The notes under the pieces: generated by a model
Told to the model about the DNA's origin: nothing
Seen by the model: only the letters and a program-made list of their open reading frames with translations
Database searches by the model: none
Shown: positions 16,489 through 25,640 of the stretch, piece after piece
Layout of the letters: every line of letters starts with the position of its first letter
Position numbering within the stretch: the first letter of the stretch is position 1
Position numbers and translations under genes: made by a program
Assembly: GCA_026707905.1 (NCBI GenBank)
Contig: JAPOVY010000020.1
Span: forward strand, 1 to 52,806
Reading direction: 5' to 3'
DNA from: Gammaproteobacteria bacterium
GTDB taxonomy: Bacteria > Pseudomonadota > Gammaproteobacteria > Pseudomonadales > Azotimanducaceae
Length of the DNA stretch: 52,806 nt

Positions 16489-17382
16489 ATGGCACGATGG
16501 GATAAACCGACGACGGAAGGGATTCCAGACTGGTTTTGGACGAGTGTTGAGACGAAGGCAGAGCAGACTACGGTAGAAGTCGAGGATTGTGATGTCGCGT
16601 ATCAGTGTTGGGGCAATCGCGGCGAAGGGCAGGGGATTCTTCTCATCCATGGGATGAATGCACACAAACATTGGTGGGATTTCATCGCACCTCAGCTCTT
16701 ATCCGATAACTACGTCGTGGCGATGGATCTCACGGGTATGGGCGACTCGGATTTCCGATATGAGTACGACGCTGAAACGTATGCTGCAGAAATCGTTGGC
16801 GTCTGCGATGCTGCCGGATTAGACGATCAGGTGGTTCTAGTCGGACACAGTTTCGGCGGTCGTATGGCGACCAAAGCCGCTAGTGTGAGACCGGAACGTT
16901 TTGGTTCGCTAGTCCTTGTCGATTCAGGCATTCGACATCCAGATGAACCTGAACCCGACTATCCGATGATGGGAGGTGGCCGCGCGAAGGTCTATCCAAG
17001 TCGCGAAGCTGCGGAGGCGAGATTTCGTTTGTTCCCACCGCAGCCATGTGCCAACGAGTATCTGCTGACTTACATTGCAAGAAAGTCGTTGCTGTACCTT
17101 GACGGTGGCTGGGGTTGGAAATTCGATGAAGAATTACCGCTAGTTCTTAAAGATGCAGAAGCGGCACCTGAGGACTTCACAGGTTTGCAGCTGCCGGTAG
17201 CGCTAATCTATGGTGCCAACAGCATGTCGTTCTCGGAACAGACGGCGAGCTATGTCGCTTCGCTCGTACCAAATCTAGTCGCTACAGAACGTATTGAGGA
17301 CGCGCAGCACCACGTGTTCCTAGATCAACCACTGGCATTTGTTGATGCAATGCGTCGAGTGCTTGATTTGGTCACAAAGTAA
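16489..17382 (+). CDS. alpha/beta hydrolase
   Basis: A 297-residue hydrolase with a canonical alpha/beta fold. The oxyanion loop is LLIHGMNAHKHWWDF at about 51-65, the nucleophile elbow is VGHSFGG with Ser121, and the catalytic His is in DAQHHVFLDQP near 272-282. A typical cap insertion with FRLFPPQPCANEYLL lies near 180-195. It should hydrolyse an ester, a lactone or a related bond; the substrate is not readable. It is a single gene with about 190 bases before it and the convergent nrdB after it, so no pathway context helps. Confidence 0.88.
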   Translation: MARWDKPTTEGIPDWFWTSVETKAEQTTVEVEDCDVAYQCWGNRGEGQGILLIHGMNAHKHWWDFIAPQLLSDNYVVAMDLTGMGDSDFRYEYDAETYAAEIVGVCDAAGLDDQVVLVGHSFGGRMATKAASVRPERFGSLVLVDSGIRHPDEPEPDYPMMGGGRAKVYPSREAAEARFRLFPPQPCANEYLLTYIARKSLLYLDGGWGWKFDEELPLVLKDAEAAPEDFTGLQLPVALIYGANSMSFSEQTASYVASLVPNLVATERIEDAQHHVFLDQPLAFVDAMRRVLDLVTK

Positions 17383-17520
17383 CTAAGAGAGACATTAATT
17401 CGTTTGAGCACAGAGGGGCTCGAGCGGACAAGCCAACGTCCTTCAAAGAACCACTCGATCTCAGAACAGGATCTTTTGCTTGCCTCGCTGGCGCGGGTTA
17501 CATCGGCGCGTCAACAAGAC

Positions 17521-18774
17521 TTACCAATCGCCTTTATCCCACTGAATACCGCCGCCGATTTGGTAGTCTGCGACGTTTTGTTCGAAGAATGCGACTTGCT
17601 TTTGCTGATCGATCGTTCGCGTCATCCAAGGGAATGGGTTCGTAGGCGCATCGTACTGTTCAGGTAACTGAAGCGAAATGAACCGTCGGTTAGCGATGTA
17701 CTGTAGATACGCAGTCATCAGTTCGACATTCATACCTTGAATGCCGCTTGGCATCGTGTCTTGGGCAAACGCAACTTCAAGTTCAAGCCCTTCCTTGATC
17801 ATACGGATTGCAGTCTCCTGCATTTCCGCGTCCCATAGATGCGGATTCTCTTGCTTAATTTGGTTGATCATGTCGAGACCGAAGTTGATGTGCATCGATT
17901 CATCACGCATGATCATCTCGAACTGTTTTGCCGTGTTGATCATCTTGCCTTCACGCGCCATGGACAAAATGAGCGCGAACCCACAGTAGAAGAAGATGCC
18001 TTCGACGACGCAGTAGTAGGCAATCAGGTTTTCTAAGAGTAGTCGATCTGAAGCCAGCGTACCGGTGTTAAAGTGTGGATCCGTGAGCAAGCTTGTTTGC
18101 TTAAGTGCCCACGCGGACTTATCGCCGACGGACTTAATTTCTCGATACATGTTGAAGAGTTCACTTTCTTCCATACCGAGTGACTCGATGCAGTATTGAT
18201 ATGCATGAGTGTGTAACGCCTCTTCACTCGCCTGTAAGAGCAGGTAGTTACGACATTCTGGATTCGTGATCAATCGGTATACACCAAGCACAATATTGTT
18301 TGCGACCAACGAATCGGCGGTTGCGAAGAAACCGAGGCTACGTTTCACAACTTGACGTTCCTCTTCGGACAATATGCCCTCACTCTTCCACTGGGTGATG
18401 TCATCTTGCATTGGGATTTCATCTGGCATCCAGTGGTTTTTACGCGCCAAGAGGTACTTTTCCCAAGCCCAGACGTATTTGAATGGGATGAGCTGATTGA
18501 GATCCGCACGACAATTAATCATCGCCTTTTCGTCAACCTGGACGCGCTGCGTTGTAGCGAAAGCATTCGCTAGATCGTCGCCCATACCTAGATTAGAGCG
18601 ATCAACGCTGCTAGATTCATCAACCGTAACGCGGACCGGTTTAGGTGCAGCTGGCGCGGGAGTCTCCCGCAAAATCGGAGTAGGTTTGACGACGGATTCG
18701 TGTCGTTTCTCTACGTTAAGGACTGTGTCTTCTTCCGTGTCCCAATTTGCCAACCGCATGCGTTTCCGCTCCAT
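17521..18774 (-). CDS. nrdB: class Ia ribonucleotide reductase, beta subunit
   Basis: A 417-residue radical-generating subunit that makes dNTPs together with NrdA. Numbering from the TTG at 18777 (one codon before the ATG used here), the diiron ligands are Asp155, Glu186, His189, Glu259, Glu293 and His296, with the radical Tyr193. The ligand set and spacing match E. coli NrdB (Asp84, Glu115, His118, Glu204, Glu238, His241, Tyr122), so it is the tyrosyl-radical type, not class Ic. The first 70 residues are a proline- and charge-rich extension absent from the E. coli protein. The C-terminal tail (DYQIGGGIQWDKGDW) should dock into NrdA. It lies 185 bases downstream of nrdA on the same strand. 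Confidence 0.96.
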   Translation of the reverse strand: MERKRMRLANWDTEEDTVLNVEKRHESVVKPTPILRETPAPAAPKPVRVTVDESSSVDRSNLGMGDDLANAFATTQRVQVDEKAMINCRADLNQLIPFKYVWAWEKYLLARKNHWMPDEIPMQDDITQWKSEGILSEEERQVVKRSLGFFATADSLVANNIVLGVYRLITNPECRNYLLLQASEEALHTHAYQYCIESLGMEESELFNMYREIKSVGDKSAWALKQTSLLTDPHFNTGTLASDRLLLENLIAYYCVVEGIFFYCGFALILSMAREGKMINTAKQFEMIMRDESMHINFGLDMINQIKQENPHLWDAEMQETAIRMIKEGLELEVAFAQDTMPSGIQGMNVELMTAYLQYIANRRFISLQLPEQYDAPTNPFPWMTRTIDQQKQVAFFEQNVADYQIGGGIQWDKGDW

Positions 18775-18835
18775 CAAGTACGTCTTGGTCCCCTTTTTCG
18801 TCGAATTTCATTTCAACGTTGCAAGGCTCCGCCAC

Positions 18836-18854
18836 TGTTAGCATGAAGCTAACA
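18836..18854. repeat. perfect 7-bp inverted repeat in the nrdA-nrdB gap
   Basis: TGTTAGC at 18836-18842 and GCTAACA at 18848-18854 can form a 7-bp stem with a 5-base loop, about 60 bases before the nrdB start. A second, weaker stem (GAGAG/CTCTC at 18885-18899) lies closer to the nrdA stop. Neither has a proper U-tract in the minus-strand direction, so they are more likely mRNA-processing or pausing hairpins than terminators. Function is inferred only. Confidence 0.4.
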
Positions 18855-18959
18855 TGCGAACTATAGCAGTTTATGAAACGTAAAGAGAGCGAATCTCTCG
18901 TATTGAAGCGGCTTAAACAGACGTACTTTTGCTATGAATGGGGTGGCTAACTTAGAGCG

Positions 18960-21941
18960 TCAGCCAGCGCAAGATTCGCAGGTTGGGTCATCAATCTCAC
19001 AGAACTCATAGTCCTCTTCAACTTCCTCGACTCCTACTGCAAGCGTCGGCCTAGCTGCGGGAGCTGCAGGTTCCCTATCAGCAGTAGGCGCTTCACTATC
19101 TGTTTTAACGAATTGCAGTCTGGAATCGACTGAAGAGGTTTTCTCGACGCTCGTTGCGCTTCGAGAGTGCAGGTAGTAGGTTGTTTTAAGCCCAAGTTTC
19201 CAAGCGTTCAAGTACCACAGCTTTACTTCGCGAGGTGAAACGCCACGACTGGGATCGACGTAAAGATTCAACGATTGACTTTGATCGATCCACTTTTGTC
19301 GTCTAGCAGCGCACTCGATCAGTGCGGGATTACCGACTTCAAACGCTGATTTGTAAAGGTCTTTTAGATTCCGAGGGATGGACTCGATTTCACTTATGTT
19401 GCCATCAAGATCCATGATCTGGTCATACAGATCGGCAGACCATAAACCGATCGCCTTCAGGTCGGCTGTCAGATAGGGATTAATAACCTGGAATTCACCC
19501 GACATGTTCTGTTTCACGAACGTGTTCATAAAGCACGGTTCGATCGAAGCCACCGAACCAACGATATTCGCGATCGTAGCTGTCGGCGCGATCGCCATCA
19601 CGTTGGAATTGCGTATCCCTTGTTGCTTTAGCTTCTCTCGCAGTTCCTCCCACGGCATGGTTTGTGAAAAGTCAAGTAACGTGTAATCCGATCCCCGCTC
19701 TTCTTCCAAAAGTTTCAACGAGTCAATCGGCAAGATACCTTGGTGCCATAGTGAACCTTCGTACGTCGGGTATGGGCCGCGCTCGAGGGCTAGCTCGCTC
19801 GAGGCTTCGATTGCGTAGTAGGAGATCCACTCCATAGAACGATCGGCGAACTCGATCGCTTCATCCGAGTCGTAAGGTGCTCGACGACGATAAAGCACGT
19901 CTTGGAATCCCATCAGTCCTAATCCAATGGGTCGATGACGTTGGTTGGAATTAGCTGCCTTGTCGACTGCGTAGAAATTGATATCGATCACGTTGTCCAG
20001 CATACGAATACCGGTACGAACCGTCCCGCGTAATGCTTCGAGATCAATTTCGCCGGCCTCATCAACGTGCTTGATGAGATTGATCGAGCCGAGATTGCAT
20101 ACGGCGATCTCGTTTCGCGACGTGTTTAACGTTATTTCGGTGCATAGATTCGAGGAATGAACACGTCCGACATGTCGTTGCGGCGAACGAATGTTGCAGG
20201 GATCCTTAAAGGTGATCCATGGGTGACCCGTTTCCGCTAGTGCGCGGAGCATCGACTTCCATAGGTCGTTCGCCTTAACGCGCTTAAATAGCTTGAGTTC
20301 ACCACGCTTGGTGGCGTTTTCATACGCCACGTACCGCTCTTCGAACGCTCGACCGTATAAGTCGTGCAAGTCGGGTACGTCACTCGGCGAGAACAGTGTC
20401 CACTCGCCGTCCTGTTCGACACGCTTCATGAACAAATCAGGAATCCAGTTGGCAGTGTTCATGTTGGGCGTGCGTCGCATCGGATCGCCCGTGTTCTTGC
20501 GAAGGTCCAAGAACTCTTCGATATCTAGATGCCACGTTTCTAGGTAGCTACAAACGGCACCTGCGCGCTTGCCACCTTGATTGACCGCTTTTGCGGTCGC
20601 ATCAACGACTTTGATGAACGGTACAACACCATCGGATTTACCGTTGGTTCCTTTAATTTCGGAACCCATCGCTCTGACTGGTGTCCAGTCGTTCCCCATG
20701 CCACCGGCCCACTTTTGCAGCATCGCATTACCGTAGATCTGAGCACCGAAGATGGATTCGAGATCGTCTTCTACGGTCGATATGTAGCAGGATGAAAGCT
20801 GCGGGTGGCACGTACCAGCGTTAAACAAAGTTGGGGTCGATGAGATGAAGCGGAATGATGAGAGCGCGTCATAGAACTCGATCGCTCGGTCCTCACGATC
20901 GTCTTCATCGATCGCGAGAAACATCGCAACTCGCATCCAAAATACTTGAGGCATTTCAAATCGAATGCCATCTGACTGCAGTACGTATCGATCGTAGATC
21001 ACCTGCAATCCATGAAAGTCGAATTGCCGATCTCGGTCTGCGACAAGCGCCCCACCTAGTTTGATTAGGTCATAACTTAGCAAGCGTGGATCGATAAGTT
21101 CCTTCTCAACACCGAATTCAAGTGTTCGCTGCAATACAACGGTGTACGCATCATCTAAGTCAGAATGGTTGACTGGGATGAAGGATCGACCGCCGATCGG
21201 TATGTCGAGTAACTTCAAGCACTCTTCCCGCAGCTGGATGAGTAGAAAGCGCGCAGCAATCGTGTCGTAGTTCGGGTCGACTTTGATCATATCGGTCGCG
21301 GTATCGACCATGGCTTGACGCAACTCATGTTCCGGCATACCTTCGCGGATATTGCGTCTGATGTTCTCTACGATTAGATTGTCGTCAATATCAAGGACAC
21401 CTTCGCAGGCTTCGTCTACCTGCTGATGTAATCGCACCCAATCTACGGGGACGCGGTCACCATCGTTCGTGATGACGTGAACTAGAGGTTCGCTCTCCGT
21501 CTGCATTAACGCTTGGTTGTCGCGCTCTTCTTTCCGTTTCTGACGGTACTTTGAGTAGCACTCTGCAACTGCTCGTTGCTCTGCGTCGATTAGTCGTGCA
21601 ATGACGTTATCTTGGATCTCTTCAATATGAATATGCCCGCCTTGCGGGTAGCGAGATATAAGGCTCTCGTGGACGTTACTCGTGATGCGATCGACAAGCT
21701 CTTGAATACTCGGGGAATTCGCCGTTTCGGACCCTATTTCGCTGATGTATGCCTTCTCAATAGCGCTAAAAATACGTTGTCGATCGAACGGTATGGTCTG
21801 GTGATTACGTTTGATAACGTTCCATACACCGGGAGGGGATATCTCTGGTTGTTTTGCGCTACCGTTACTTGTCATAGCGCTTCCGTTGACTTGAGCGGAT
21901 CGTAAATTAGGTGCAGATTGCGGTTGAAGTTCCTCTGGCAT
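18960..21941 (-). CDS. nrdA: class Ia ribonucleotide reductase, alpha subunit with two ATP-cones
   Basis: A 993-residue catalytic subunit reducing NDPs to dNDPs. Two N-terminal ATP-cone domains can be read: IKRNHQTIPFDRQRIFSAIE near 43-62 begins the first, and the VITNDGDRVPVDWVRLHQQV region near 155 begins the second. E. coli has only one; tandem cones are known in Pseudomonas NrdA. Redox cysteines are in AGTCHPQLSSC (near 378), the thiyl-radical region has NLCTEITL and CNLGSINL (near 600-615), and the C-terminal shuttle pair is CESC just before the end. An AGGAG sequence 9 bases before the ATG fixes the start. Upstream palindromes (21962-22001) suggest NrdR control. nrdB follows after 185 bases. 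Confidence 0.96.
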   Translation of the reverse strand: MPEELQPQSAPNLRSAQVNGSAMTSNGSAKQPEISPPGVWNVIKRNHQTIPFDRQRIFSAIEKAYISEIGSETANSPSIQELVDRITSNVHESLISRYPQGGHIHIEEIQDNVIARLIDAEQRAVAECYSKYRQKRKEERDNQALMQTESEPLVHVITNDGDRVPVDWVRLHQQVDEACEGVLDIDDNLIVENIRRNIREGMPEHELRQAMVDTATDMIKVDPNYDTIAARFLLIQLREECLKLLDIPIGGRSFIPVNHSDLDDAYTVVLQRTLEFGVEKELIDPRLLSYDLIKLGGALVADRDRQFDFHGLQVIYDRYVLQSDGIRFEMPQVFWMRVAMFLAIDEDDREDRAIEFYDALSSFRFISSTPTLFNAGTCHPQLSSCYISTVEDDLESIFGAQIYGNAMLQKWAGGMGNDWTPVRAMGSEIKGTNGKSDGVVPFIKVVDATAKAVNQGGKRAGAVCSYLETWHLDIEEFLDLRKNTGDPMRRTPNMNTANWIPDLFMKRVEQDGEWTLFSPSDVPDLHDLYGRAFEERYVAYENATKRGELKLFKRVKANDLWKSMLRALAETGHPWITFKDPCNIRSPQRHVGRVHSSNLCTEITLNTSRNEIAVCNLGSINLIKHVDEAGEIDLEALRGTVRTGIRMLDNVIDINFYAVDKAANSNQRHRPIGLGLMGFQDVLYRRRAPYDSDEAIEFADRSMEWISYYAIEASSELALERGPYPTYEGSLWHQGILPIDSLKLLEEERGSDYTLLDFSQTMPWEELREKLKQQGIRNSNVMAIAPTATIANIVGSVASIEPCFMNTFVKQNMSGEFQVINPYLTADLKAIGLWSADLYDQIMDLDGNISEIESIPRNLKDLYKSAFEVGNPALIECAARRQKWIDQSQSLNLYVDPSRGVSPREVKLWYLNAWKLGLKTTYYLHSRSATSVEKTSSVDSRLQFVKTDSEAPTADREPAAPAARPTLAVGVEEVEEDYEFCEIDDPTCESCAG

Positions 21942-21961
21942 CGCAACTCCTGTCGTAAACT

Positions 21962-22001
21962 ACTGATTATATATTCAGTAGTTACAACTGATATATACAG
22001 T
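21962..22001 (-). promoter_or_regulatory. tandem NrdR-box-like palindromes upstream of nrdA
   Basis: Two AT-centred palindromes of the form ACTGA-(AT-rich)-CAGT lie 20-60 bases before the nrdA ATG: an imperfect one at 21962-21979 and ACTGATATATACAGT at 21987-22001. On the nrdA strand the first contains TATAAT and may overlap the -10 element. NrdR, the nrd repressor, binds paired boxes of a related form (consensus about ACACWATATATWGTGT). Here the centres are only about 23-24 bases apart rather than the usual 31-32, so the assignment is tentative. Confidence 0.5.
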
Positions 22002-22324
22002 ACTCTTCGATTGATTCTTAGGCTGGGTTCGGACGTTCTTGTCATGACCCGGTCACATCTGCGTCTTCCGTGACGAACAGCATTCTAACAACTAGCATTC
22101 ACTTATTCAAGAACGTCGTATTGGTACATCGATCGCCACAAATCAAAGAGACTCCGTACTCATTTTTAGCGTGACATCGCGGCACGTCACAAGCTAGGAA
22201 AAAATCAATCTTTCGCACATTAGGTCGTTTGCGTTACAGGAAAAAGACTTAGGCTTCGTAAATATCGCGGTTAGCGCTCCATTGGCACTTCATTCACCTC
22301 ACATTGATTTTTCTATAGTGATTG

Positions 22325-22353
22325 AGTGAACGACGGCGCCGTCTTTGATCACT
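22325..22353. repeat. 29-base inverted repeat with perfect GC-rich core
   Basis: The core GACGGCGCCGTC (22332-22343) is a perfect 12-base palindrome, flanked by AGTGA at 22325 and TCACT ending at 22353. It lies about 150 bases before the ankyrin gene. It could be an operator for that gene or a transcript hairpin; there is no following T-run long enough to call it a terminator. Confidence 0.4.
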
Positions 22354-22502
22354 ACGTATCGCATGTATTAACGATTTACGACACGACGGAGTCGTTTTGA
22401 ATAATCTGACATGAAACGTTAAGTAACACGTTTTCTTCAAGTCAAATGCCTCGCCAAACGATGGCTGGACGTAAGCAACTCTCGTTAGAAGGTGTTCAAA
22501 CA

Positions 22503-24734
22503 ATGGCTACCCGGATTCCTACCGCCGCCGAGTTAGAGTCTCTTTGTCGATCTGCGCTCGATCTGCACGCACACGCGAATCGACTCCGAATTGGCGCAGT
22601 AGCCCGATTACATCGATGTTCCGACGCTGCGATAGACACCCCAGTTGATTTAAGAACAGCACAAAACTGTGTGGCAAATGAGTGGGGTTACGACGATTGG
22701 GCAACCATGAATCGACGCTTGACGGAACCACCAAGCGACCCTTTAGAAGCCGCTCATTGGCTTGTATCTCTTATATTGGACGACAATACCGAACACGTTG
22801 ATTTCGATAGTCCCATGATCGGCGAGATCACAGCTAAATTCTTGGCAGTTCGACTGGCAATGCTTGATCCAAGCGTTTCCATTGATCAATTGGTTAATCA
22901 AGGCGTAGACGATACCTTACCGCCTTTCGATGTCCCGGCGCTCGTGTACGTTTGTTGTTCCAAGTATGGTGCGACGAATACGACCTTACGCACGCTTCGT
23001 CGCGAAAGGACTGACCAACTACTACAGAACAACGCAGATCCAAATGCAGGAACGCGTGAACGAGACACCATCCGTGGCTTCAGGACGTGCTTGGGCGGCG
23101 CGATCGGATTCGCACGAGACGTTGAACTAGCGAGACAGCTACTCGACGCGGGTGCCGATATCAATGATGGACCTACACTCTACGAAGGTAGCGCGATGTG
23201 GGAAGCCGTTCGTCTACGCGACCACGCAGCGCTGACCGTCCTGATCGATGCGGAACCACCAGAATGGCATCTTTGCCACGCGCTTACCCATTGCATGCAA
23301 TTCCACGACGCGCAAATCATCGAGAAATTGCTGGTGAGTGGCGCAGACCCAAACTGGAACATGACCGTTTTTGGTCTGCGCGGTAATGCACTTCACGAAG
23401 CTGTGCAATGTGAGGCACCCATCAGTACGATCGAGTTACTTCTAGATCACGGCGCGAAACTCGATGCGACAGACAATGGTGATAGAACACCGTTGGCGAT
23501 TGCCGTAGCGCGTGGTCGAGAAGACATCGTTACTGCGCTGGAGAAACGAGGCGCAGAGCGTAGCGAAGCGGGTGATATAGAACGATTCGTGGGTGCGTGT
23601 TTTCGGACGAGTAAGGCGGAAGCGGCGGAAATCAGGACAAGAACTGGGATCAAGGGCGTCGAGTCGTATCACGACCAACTCTGGTTGCATGAAGCGATTA
23701 ATAGCGGTTCTCACGAAGTACTCAATCTTTTGCTTACTGTCGATTTCGAACCTGACACCATTGACTATCAAGGCGAGACGGCTCTGCATCGTGCGGTTTT
23801 GGCGGCAGATGAACATGCGCTCGAGGTGCTACTCGATTTAGGCGCGTCGACGTCTGATAAGAACTTCAACGGTGACACAGTCGTTGAGTTGGCATTGAGG
23901 TCCGCTTCTCAAACCAATTCACACGTGATTGATGTGCTTGCTCGCTCACTTACACAAGAGCAATTCAACGCTCAAGGATCGCGCCTTCGTCCTCAAGACG
24001 TTGAGTCGTTTGAACTCGCTGCAGATTCGATTGCTAACGGAAACATGCAGCAATTGAAGGACTTACTTGGCACGCATCCTTACTTCCGTACTGCACGTTC
24101 CGTACGTCCGCATCATTGCGCTTTGATGAACTACATCGGCGTCAATGGCTTCGAGGGTGAACGCCAGAAATCCCCCGACAACGCCGTGGAAATCATCGAA
24201 ACGCTGCTCGATGCGGGGTGCGATCCCGATGTTCTGTGCTATACCTATCGAGGCGGACCAGGCGAAAACACACTCGGTTTACTACTGTCGAGTGGTGTCG
24301 TTGAATCGCCGAAGCAGCAGATGGCTATGACGCGAGCATTGGTAAGCGGTGGTGCGACCATAGGGGAGGAGTACCTCCTACTATTCTCTCTACTTGACGC
24401 AAAAGAGTCAGATTCTGTCGTTGAGGTAGTTAGCTCGATCGACATCAGTAGTGCCGCCGCACGAGATGTCTTTTTCGCACTTGCTGGAAATCGCGAACTC
24501 TCGTTAATGGGAGCACTATTAGATGTGGGACTCGATGTGAACGTAACCAACGATCTAAAGCAAACAGCCCTTCATTGGGCGGCGTTCAACGGTGATGAAA
24601 CGGTCGTCGATTGGTTACTCGAGCGAGGCGCGGATCCCACGTTAAAGGAACTGCAGTTTAACGGTACCAGTGCGGGATGGGCCGATGCCGGTGAACATCC
24701 CGATCTGGCTAAACGGCTAGCTAACTTGGATTAG
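22503..24734 (+). CDS. ankyrin-repeat protein
   Basis: A 743-residue protein without signal peptide or membrane segment, so probably cytoplasmic. Ankyrin units with the TALHxAVxxxxxxxxxxLLxxGAD pattern are clear near residues 205-220, 270-285, 305-345, 422-450 and 684-711, with more degenerate ones between. The N-terminal 80 residues contain AQNCVANEWGYDDWATM, like the A..VA..GF.SW..L segment that precedes ankyrin repeats in many bacterial proteins. The ATG at 22503 has GAAGG 11-15 bases upstream; an ATG 57 bases earlier (22446) is less well placed. Ankyrin repeats bind proteins; the partner is unknown. It stands alone between nrdA (divergent) and argF (convergent, 15 bases away). Confidence 0.88.
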   Translation: MATRIPTAAELESLCRSALDLHAHANRLRIGAVARLHRCSDAAIDTPVDLRTAQNCVANEWGYDDWATMNRRLTEPPSDPLEAAHWLVSLILDDNTEHVDFDSPMIGEITAKFLAVRLAMLDPSVSIDQLVNQGVDDTLPPFDVPALVYVCCSKYGATNTTLRTLRRERTDQLLQNNADPNAGTRERDTIRGFRTCLGGAIGFARDVELARQLLDAGADINDGPTLYEGSAMWEAVRLRDHAALTVLIDAEPPEWHLCHALTHCMQFHDAQIIEKLLVSGADPNWNMTVFGLRGNALHEAVQCEAPISTIELLLDHGAKLDATDNGDRTPLAIAVARGREDIVTALEKRGAERSEAGDIERFVGACFRTSKAEAAEIRTRTGIKGVESYHDQLWLHEAINSGSHEVLNLLLTVDFEPDTIDYQGETALHRAVLAADEHALEVLLDLGASTSDKNFNGDTVVELALRSASQTNSHVIDVLARSLTQEQFNAQGSRLRPQDVESFELAADSIANGNMQQLKDLLGTHPYFRTARSVRPHHCALMNYIGVNGFEGERQKSPDNAVEIIETLLDAGCDPDVLCYTYRGGPGENTLGLLLSSGVVESPKQQMAMTRALVSGGATIGEEYLLLFSLLDAKESDSVVEVVSSIDISSAAARDVFFALAGNRELSLMGALLDVGLDVNVTNDLKQTALHWAAFNGDETVVDWLLERGADPTLKELQFNGTSAGWADAGEHPDLAKRLANLD

Positions 24735-24749
24735 GGTCGGTGTTATCAG

Positions 24750-25640
24750 CTATCTGAGAAGAAACTCCATCAGCGCCTTTTGTGAATGAAGACGGTTCCC
24801 GCTCTCCTCCCATACCGACGAGCGTGGATCGTCGAGAACAGATTCATCGACTTCCTCCCCACGATGTGCTGGTAGACAGTGCAGCAGAATAGCTTCTTGG
24901 TTCGCGTGATCGAGCAGCTTAGACGTAACCTGAAATCCGTCGAATGACTTGATTCGATCCGTGTCGTTTTCATGCCCCATGGCCGACCACACATCGGTGA
25001 CGACAACGTCCGAGTTCTTCACCGCATCGACTGGTGACTCAACGAATTCAACATTGTTGTATGAACAGTACTTAGTGCTTGGCCGGTAGTCCGGCGGCGT
25101 AGCAATTTTTAGATGAAATCCGAATATGCCGGACGCTTCTATGAACGACTGGCACATGTTGTACCCGTCGCCGACGAACGCAATCTTTCGACCTTCAATC
25201 TCTCCCTGTGCTTCAACGATTGTCATGATGTCGGCCAATAGCTGACAAGGATGTAGTTCATTACTCATACCGTTAATGACTGGTATGTCGGAGTGCCTCG
25301 CATATTCGTCGATCGTCGACTGCTTCTTCGCACGAATCATGACGATGTCGACCATCTTCGCTAGAACTCTCGCGGTATCTTGGATGGGCTCACCGCGACC
25401 GAGTTGCGTATCTCTTAGGCTCAAGAAAATCGACTGACCACCGAGTTGCGCCATACCAGCTTCAAATGCGACCCTTGTTCGCGTGGAACTGAGTTCGAAG
25501 ATCATCGCGAGCGTTTTATTCGCACACGTTTGGTGTGGGGATGCATCTTGCAGTAATCGTTTGAGCTCGATTGCTCGGTCGATCAGACCGTTCAACTCAT
25601 CGACCGTGAAATCGCTGAGTCGTAAGAAATGGCGAGACAT
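24750..25640 (-). CDS. argF: ornithine carbamoyltransferase
   Basis: A 296-residue cytoplasmic enzyme joining ornithine and carbamoyl phosphate to give citrulline in arginine synthesis. The carbamoyl-phosphate site SSTRTR is near residue 52, HPCQLLAD near 134, the ornithine region DVWSAMGHE near 216, and the catalytic HCLPAHRGEE near 255. Length is slightly short but normal for the anabolic enzyme. The ATG at 25640 overlaps the argD stop as TGATG, indicating translational coupling; a GTG one codon earlier is equally open. argD is directly upstream, so two successive steps are encoded together, while argG lies about 8 kb away on the other strand. Confidence 0.96.
   Translation of the reverse strand: MSRHFLRLSDFTVDELNGLIDRAIELKRLLQDASPHQTCANKTLAMIFELSSTRTRVAFEAGMAQLGGQSIFLSLRDTQLGRGEPIQDTARVLAKMVDIVMIRAKKQSTIDEYARHSDIPVINGMSNELHPCQLLADIMTIVEAQGEIEGRKIAFVGDGYNMCQSFIEASGIFGFHLKIATPPDYRPSTKYCSYNNVEFVESPVDAVKNSDVVVTDVWSAMGHENDTDRIKSFDGFQVTSKLLDHANQEAILLHCLPAHRGEEVDESVLDDPRSSVWEESGNRLHSQKALMEFLLR

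Larger units (their letters stand above)
21942..22502. other. 561-base divergent intergenic region between nrdA and the ankyrin gene
   Basis: This is the longest non-coding stretch in the window. It holds the nrdA leader with its Shine-Dalgarno sequence and tandem palindromes on the left. On the right is a GC-rich perfect palindrome (22332-22343), then ACGAC/GTCGT repeats near 22380-22400 followed by TTTT, which could form a small hairpin. The middle (about 22010-22320) shows no gene, tRNA or clear repeat. Confidence 0.5.

Noticed and set aside
17404-17667. 87-codon plus-strand frame after the alpha/beta hydrolase gene
   Set aside because: More than half is antisense to the nrdB 3' end, it starts with TTG without a ribosome site, and the protein shows no family features.
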